Source: Bacillota bacterium (lineage in GTDB: Bacteria; Bacillota_A; Clostridia; Peptostreptococcales; Anaerovoracaceae). Taken from it: DNA of 6,775 nucleotides. The position numbers and the translations under genes were made by a program. Under the pieces are notes generated by a model that searched no databases, was not told the origin of the DNA, and saw nothing but the letters and a program-made list of their open reading frames with translations. Positions 5,297 to 6,775 of this stretch are shown here, one piece after another. Every line of letters begins with the position of its first letter. Positions within the stretch are counted from its first letter, which is position 1. Where the stretch lies: positions 1-6,775 of the forward strand of contig JAFRWQ010000113.1 in assembly GCA_017437925.1 (NCBI GenBank), in the 5' to 3' direction.

Positions 5297-6370
5297 CTAG
5301 AGCTTGTACCTGAATTCGTCCTTGTCCTTAAGGCTCAGTATGAAGGCGTTCAGCAGCTCAACGCTCTGCGCCATGTCCCTCTCGTGGACGACCTCTCTCG
5401 CCGAGTGGCAGTACCTGGAGGGGATGGAGATGCCCGAGGTGGGGACTCCCATTCCGGAGTTGTAGATGGCGCCGGCGTCGGTGCCTATGCCCATGTAGAT
5501 CTCGCCCTGGCAGGGGATATTGTTTTCGGCGGCGACCTTCTGCAGCTTCTTTACGACCGAAGGGGTCGCCTGGTAGCTGTTGTCCAGTATCTTGACGGTG
5601 GGACCCTTGCCCAGCTCGACCCCGTAGTCGTTGAGCCTGGGCTCCAGCGTGTCTCTGGCGGGGGTGGTGTCTATGGCGAGGGCCACGTCGAAGTCGTGCT
5701 CCCTTGCCAGGTGCCTCGCGGCGACTCCCGCTCCCAGAAGGCCTCCCTCCTCGCGCACGCTGAATACCGACCAGACGGTGCCGCGGACCTTTGAAAAATC
5801 AAGGGTCTCGTACATCTTTATGATGACCGCGCAGCCGGCCCTGTCGTCGAAGGCGTGGCCCAGCCACTTGTCCGCTCCCAGCCGGGTGAGGGGAGCGTCC
5901 CAGGTGATGGGATCGCCCAGGGCTACGCCCATCTCTTTTGCCTGCTCGGCGCTGTCGGCTCCTATGTCTATGTAAAGATCCTTGTAATTGGTCACCTTCT
6001 CTCCGTCGTCAAAGCGCCTCATGTGGGCCGAGATGTAGCCTATGACGCCTTTTACCGGACCCTTGTCTGTGGAGATCACAACGGGCATGAAGGGAAGGGT
6101 GCGGCTGTCCTGTCCGCCCCTCAGCTCAAAGCGCAGAAAACCGCCGGACTCTATGCGGGAGACGCAGAAACCGACCTCGTCGGCGTGGGCGCAGAGCAGC
6201 ACTTCGGGTCCTTCGAGGGCGCCTTTCTTTGAAACGATCAGGTTGCCTATGCCGTCGATCATCATGGTGTCGACCTTGCCTTTGAGCCTGTCCCTGATAT
6301 AGCACATGACCGGGTATTCGTGGGCAAAACCGCCGGGGATGGCGGTGAGCTCTGTGAGAAGCTGCTTCAT
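5297..6370 (-). CDS. M42-family metalloaminopeptidase (glutamyl aminopeptidase / FrvX / YsdC type)
   Basis: The 357-aa protein is full length for the family and has all expected metal and catalytic residues. They are AHADEVGF (H62, D64), HAFDDRAGC (bridging D175), VREEGGLLGAG (catalytic base E207, ligand E208), AIDTTPA (ligand D234) and YCHSAREVV (ligand H322). The residue roles follow from family structures such as the TET peptidases. M42 enzymes bind two metal ions (usually Zn or Co), remove N-terminal residues from short peptides, and usually assemble as self-compartmentalising dodecamers in the cytoplasm. The insert between D64 and H172 (about residues 75-160) is the dimerisation/PDZ-like domain region. 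The N-terminal TAIPGGFAHEYPV is typical of the family. The start at 6370 has a strong AAAGGAGG ribosome binding site 5 nt upstream. No second peptidase or transporter neighbours it. Substrate preference cannot be judged from sequence. Confidence 0.92.
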   Translation of the reverse strand: MKQLLTELTAIPGGFAHEYPVMCYIRDRLKGKVDTMMIDGIGNLIVSKKGALEGPEVLLCAHADEVGFCVSRIESGGFLRFELRGGQDSRTLPFMPVVISTDKGPVKGVIGYISAHMRRFDDGEKVTNYKDLYIDIGADSAEQAKEMGVALGDPITWDAPLTRLGADKWLGHAFDDRAGCAVIIKMYETLDFSKVRGTVWSVFSVREEGGLLGAGVAARHLAREHDFDVALAIDTTPARDTLEPRLNDYGVELGKGPTVKILDNSYQATPSVVKKLQKVAAENNIPCQGEIYMGIGTDAGAIYNSGMGVPTSGISIPSRYCHSAREVVHERDMAQSVELLNAFILSLKDKDEFRYKL

Positions 6371-6400
6371 ATGGTCCTCCTTTGATATATAAAAACTGTC

Positions 6401-6430
6401 TTGAAAACACTTTTACGGCTTTAGTATAAT
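6401..6430 (+). promoter_or_regulatory. Possible upstream promoter toward the tRNA genes
   Basis: The plus strand reads TTGAAA (6401-6406, 5 of 6), an 18-bp spacer, and TATAAT (6425-6430, perfect). If used it would give a transcript reading through the palindrome at 6464-6489 into the tRNA genes. The same AT-rich block holds TATACT on the minus strand (6423-6428), a possible -10 box of the M42 gene with no good -35 partner. Confidence 0.4.
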
Positions 6431-6437
6431 ATATAAA

Positions 6438-6447
6438 CAAAGCTTTG
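6438..6447. repeat. 10-bp perfect palindrome CAAAGCTTTG upstream of the M42 gene
   Basis: CAAAGCTTTG lies where the -35 region of a minus-strand M42 promoter with -10 box at 6423-6428 would be. It may be a regulator site for the peptidase gene. Alternatively it may be chance, since it contains only a HindIII-type core and A/T flanks. Confidence 0.3.
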
Positions 6448-6463
6448 AAATGGGAAAAATAAT

Positions 6464-6489
6464 AACAATTATTTGGTCAAATTATTGTT
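6464..6489. promoter_or_regulatory. 26-bp near-perfect palindrome at the tRNA promoter
   Basis: AACAATTATTTG, two bases (GT), then CAAATTATTGTT: 11 of 12 positions pair, with one T·T mismatch at 6470/6483. The right arm ends inside the -35 box TTGACA (6488-6493). It occupies roughly the -36 to -60 region of the tRNA promoter, so it could be an operator, an UP element (AT-rich alpha-CTD site), or both. No T tract follows that would make it a terminator. Confidence 0.55.
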
Positions 6490-6516
6490 GACAAGGCAGG
6501 TGCCCCGTGCTAATAT
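6488..6516 (+). promoter_or_regulatory. Predicted main promoter of the tRNA cluster
   Basis: The plus strand reads TTGACA (6488-6493, perfect), a 17-bp spacer, and TAATAT (6511-6516, 4 of 6). Transcription near 6523 gives a leader of about 28 nt before tRNA-Pro. The AT-rich block just upstream could enhance it. Confidence 0.7.
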
Positions 6517-6550
6517 TCAACTGTTGTGACGCTTCCCGAAGCTTTGCTTT

Positions 6551-6627
6551 CGGGGTGTGGCGCAGTTTGGTAGCGCGCCTGCTTTGGGAGCAGGAGGCCC
6601 AGGGTTCAAATCCCTGCACCCCGACCA
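6551..6627 (+). tRNA. tRNA-Pro(UGG)
   Basis: The full cloverleaf can be folded. Acceptor CGGGGTG pairs with CACCCCG. The D-arm is GCGC/GCGC around AGTTTGGTA. Anticodon stem CCTGC/GCAGG encloses loop TTTGGGA, giving anticodon TGG at 6585-6587 with G37, the usual m1G37 in tRNA-Pro. T-arm CAGGG/CCCTG encloses TTCAAAT. The discriminator is A and CCA (6625-6627) is encoded. It is first of at least three tRNA genes. Confidence 0.96.
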
Positions 6628-6641
6628 AATAAAACAAATGT

Positions 6642-6718
6642 GGGCCTTTAGCTCAGTTGGTCAGAGCATCCGGCTCATAACCGGCAGGTCCCGGGTTCAA
6701 GTCCCTGAAGGCCCACCA
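6642..6718 (+). tRNA. tRNA with CAU anticodon, probably tRNA-Ile2 (lysidine type), else elongator Met
   Basis: GGGCCTT pairs with AAGGCCC. The D-arm is GCTC/GAGC, the anticodon loop is CTCATAA with CAT at 6676-6678, and CCA is encoded (6716-6718). Acceptor pairs C4-G69 and C5-G68, plus strong likeness to Bacillus tRNA-Ile2 (GGACCTT..., ...CGGCTCATAACCG...), point to the isoleucine tRNA. In that tRNA C34 is converted to lysidine by TilS, so that it reads AUA. The abundant ATA codons in this window fit the need for such a tRNA. It is not initiator tRNA, as C1-A72-type mispairing and the GGG/CCC anticodon stem are absent. Two stems carry mismatches: T27·C43 (6669/6685) and C50·T64 (6692/6706). 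Confidence 0.9.
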
Positions 6719-6733
6719 CATTTTTATAAAGAC

Positions 6734-6775
6734 GCCCAGATAGCTCAGTAGGTAGAGCAGGGGACTGAAAATCCC
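6734..6775 (+). tRNA. tRNA-Phe(GAA), 5' part, cut by the window edge
   Basis: The acceptor 5' strand GCCCAGA, then TA, the D-arm GCTC/GAGC around AGTAGGTA, and the anticodon stem GGGGA with loop CTGAAAA place GAA at 6767-6769. The 3' half of the anticodon stem begins TCCC. The rest (variable loop, T-arm, 3' acceptor) lies outside the window. Confidence 0.9.

Noticed and set aside
5282..6302. Several plus-strand open frames (5282-5794, 5631-5975, 5855-6232, 6042-6302) opposite the peptidase
   Set aside because: The M42 gene on the minus strand has all catalytic residues and a strong ribosome binding site. These frames are its antisense shadows.
6557..6751. 64-aa plus-strand open frame
   Set aside because: It lies across tRNA-Pro and the CAU tRNA. 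The apparent peptide is translated tRNA sequence.
1..6775. Insertion sequence, phage attachment site or CRISPR array
   Set aside because: No transposase or integrase motif, no terminal inverted repeats with target duplications, and no regularly spaced repeats are visible. The tRNA genes are intact, but no integrase gene or partial tRNA copy is present to suggest an attachment site.

Overview
This window looks like chromosomal DNA from an anaerobic, low-to-mid GC Gram-positive bacterium, most likely of the Clostridia. The inference rests on gene content: a YozG-type regulator paired with a DUF2975 membrane protein, a DUF4173 membrane protein, two iron-sulfur-flavoprotein-like reductases, and an M42 aminopeptidase. 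It is also supported by strong AGGAGG-type ribosome binding sites, sigma-A-type promoters, and tRNA genes with encoded CCA. ATA (Ile) and AGG (Arg) codons are frequent although the coding GC is well above 50%. The exact genus cannot be told from this sequence.

Layout, left to right. Bases 1-251 (minus) hold the N-terminal 83 codons of a CPA2-type cation:proton antiporter with its own promoter. Bases 394-1062 (minus) hold a two-gene operon, a four-helix DUF2975 membrane protein followed by a 68-aa Cro/CI-type regulator. It is read divergently from a 477-aa DUF4173 membrane protein (1248-2681, plus). The 185-bp divergent region carries two back-to-back promoters, each with a perfect TTGACA box and a 17-bp spacer. 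A short inverted repeat, TATCG-N5-CGATA, lies between the two -35 boxes. This regulator plus two membrane proteins of unknown function is the most interesting module in the window.

The DUF4173 gene ends in a rho-independent terminator and converges on a lipoprotein gene (2812-3849, minus) with a probable beta-propeller-like extracellular domain. A plus-strand two-gene operon (4040-5153) encodes tandem NAD(P)H-dependent FMN reductase/iron-sulfur flavoprotein paralogues that differ in their cysteine spacing. It converges, through two terminator-like hairpins, on a complete M42 metallopeptidase gene (5297-6370, minus).

The right end is a plus-strand tRNA cluster: tRNA-Pro(UGG), a CAU-anticodon tRNA resembling tRNA-Ile2, and tRNA-Phe(GAA) cut by the window edge. 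A TTGACA/17 bp/TAATAT promoter drives it, preceded immediately by a 26-bp near-perfect palindrome. There is no evidence of mobile elements, CRISPR arrays or phage genes. Apart from the DUF4173/DUF2975/XRE module and a few regulatory sites, this is an ordinary housekeeping region.
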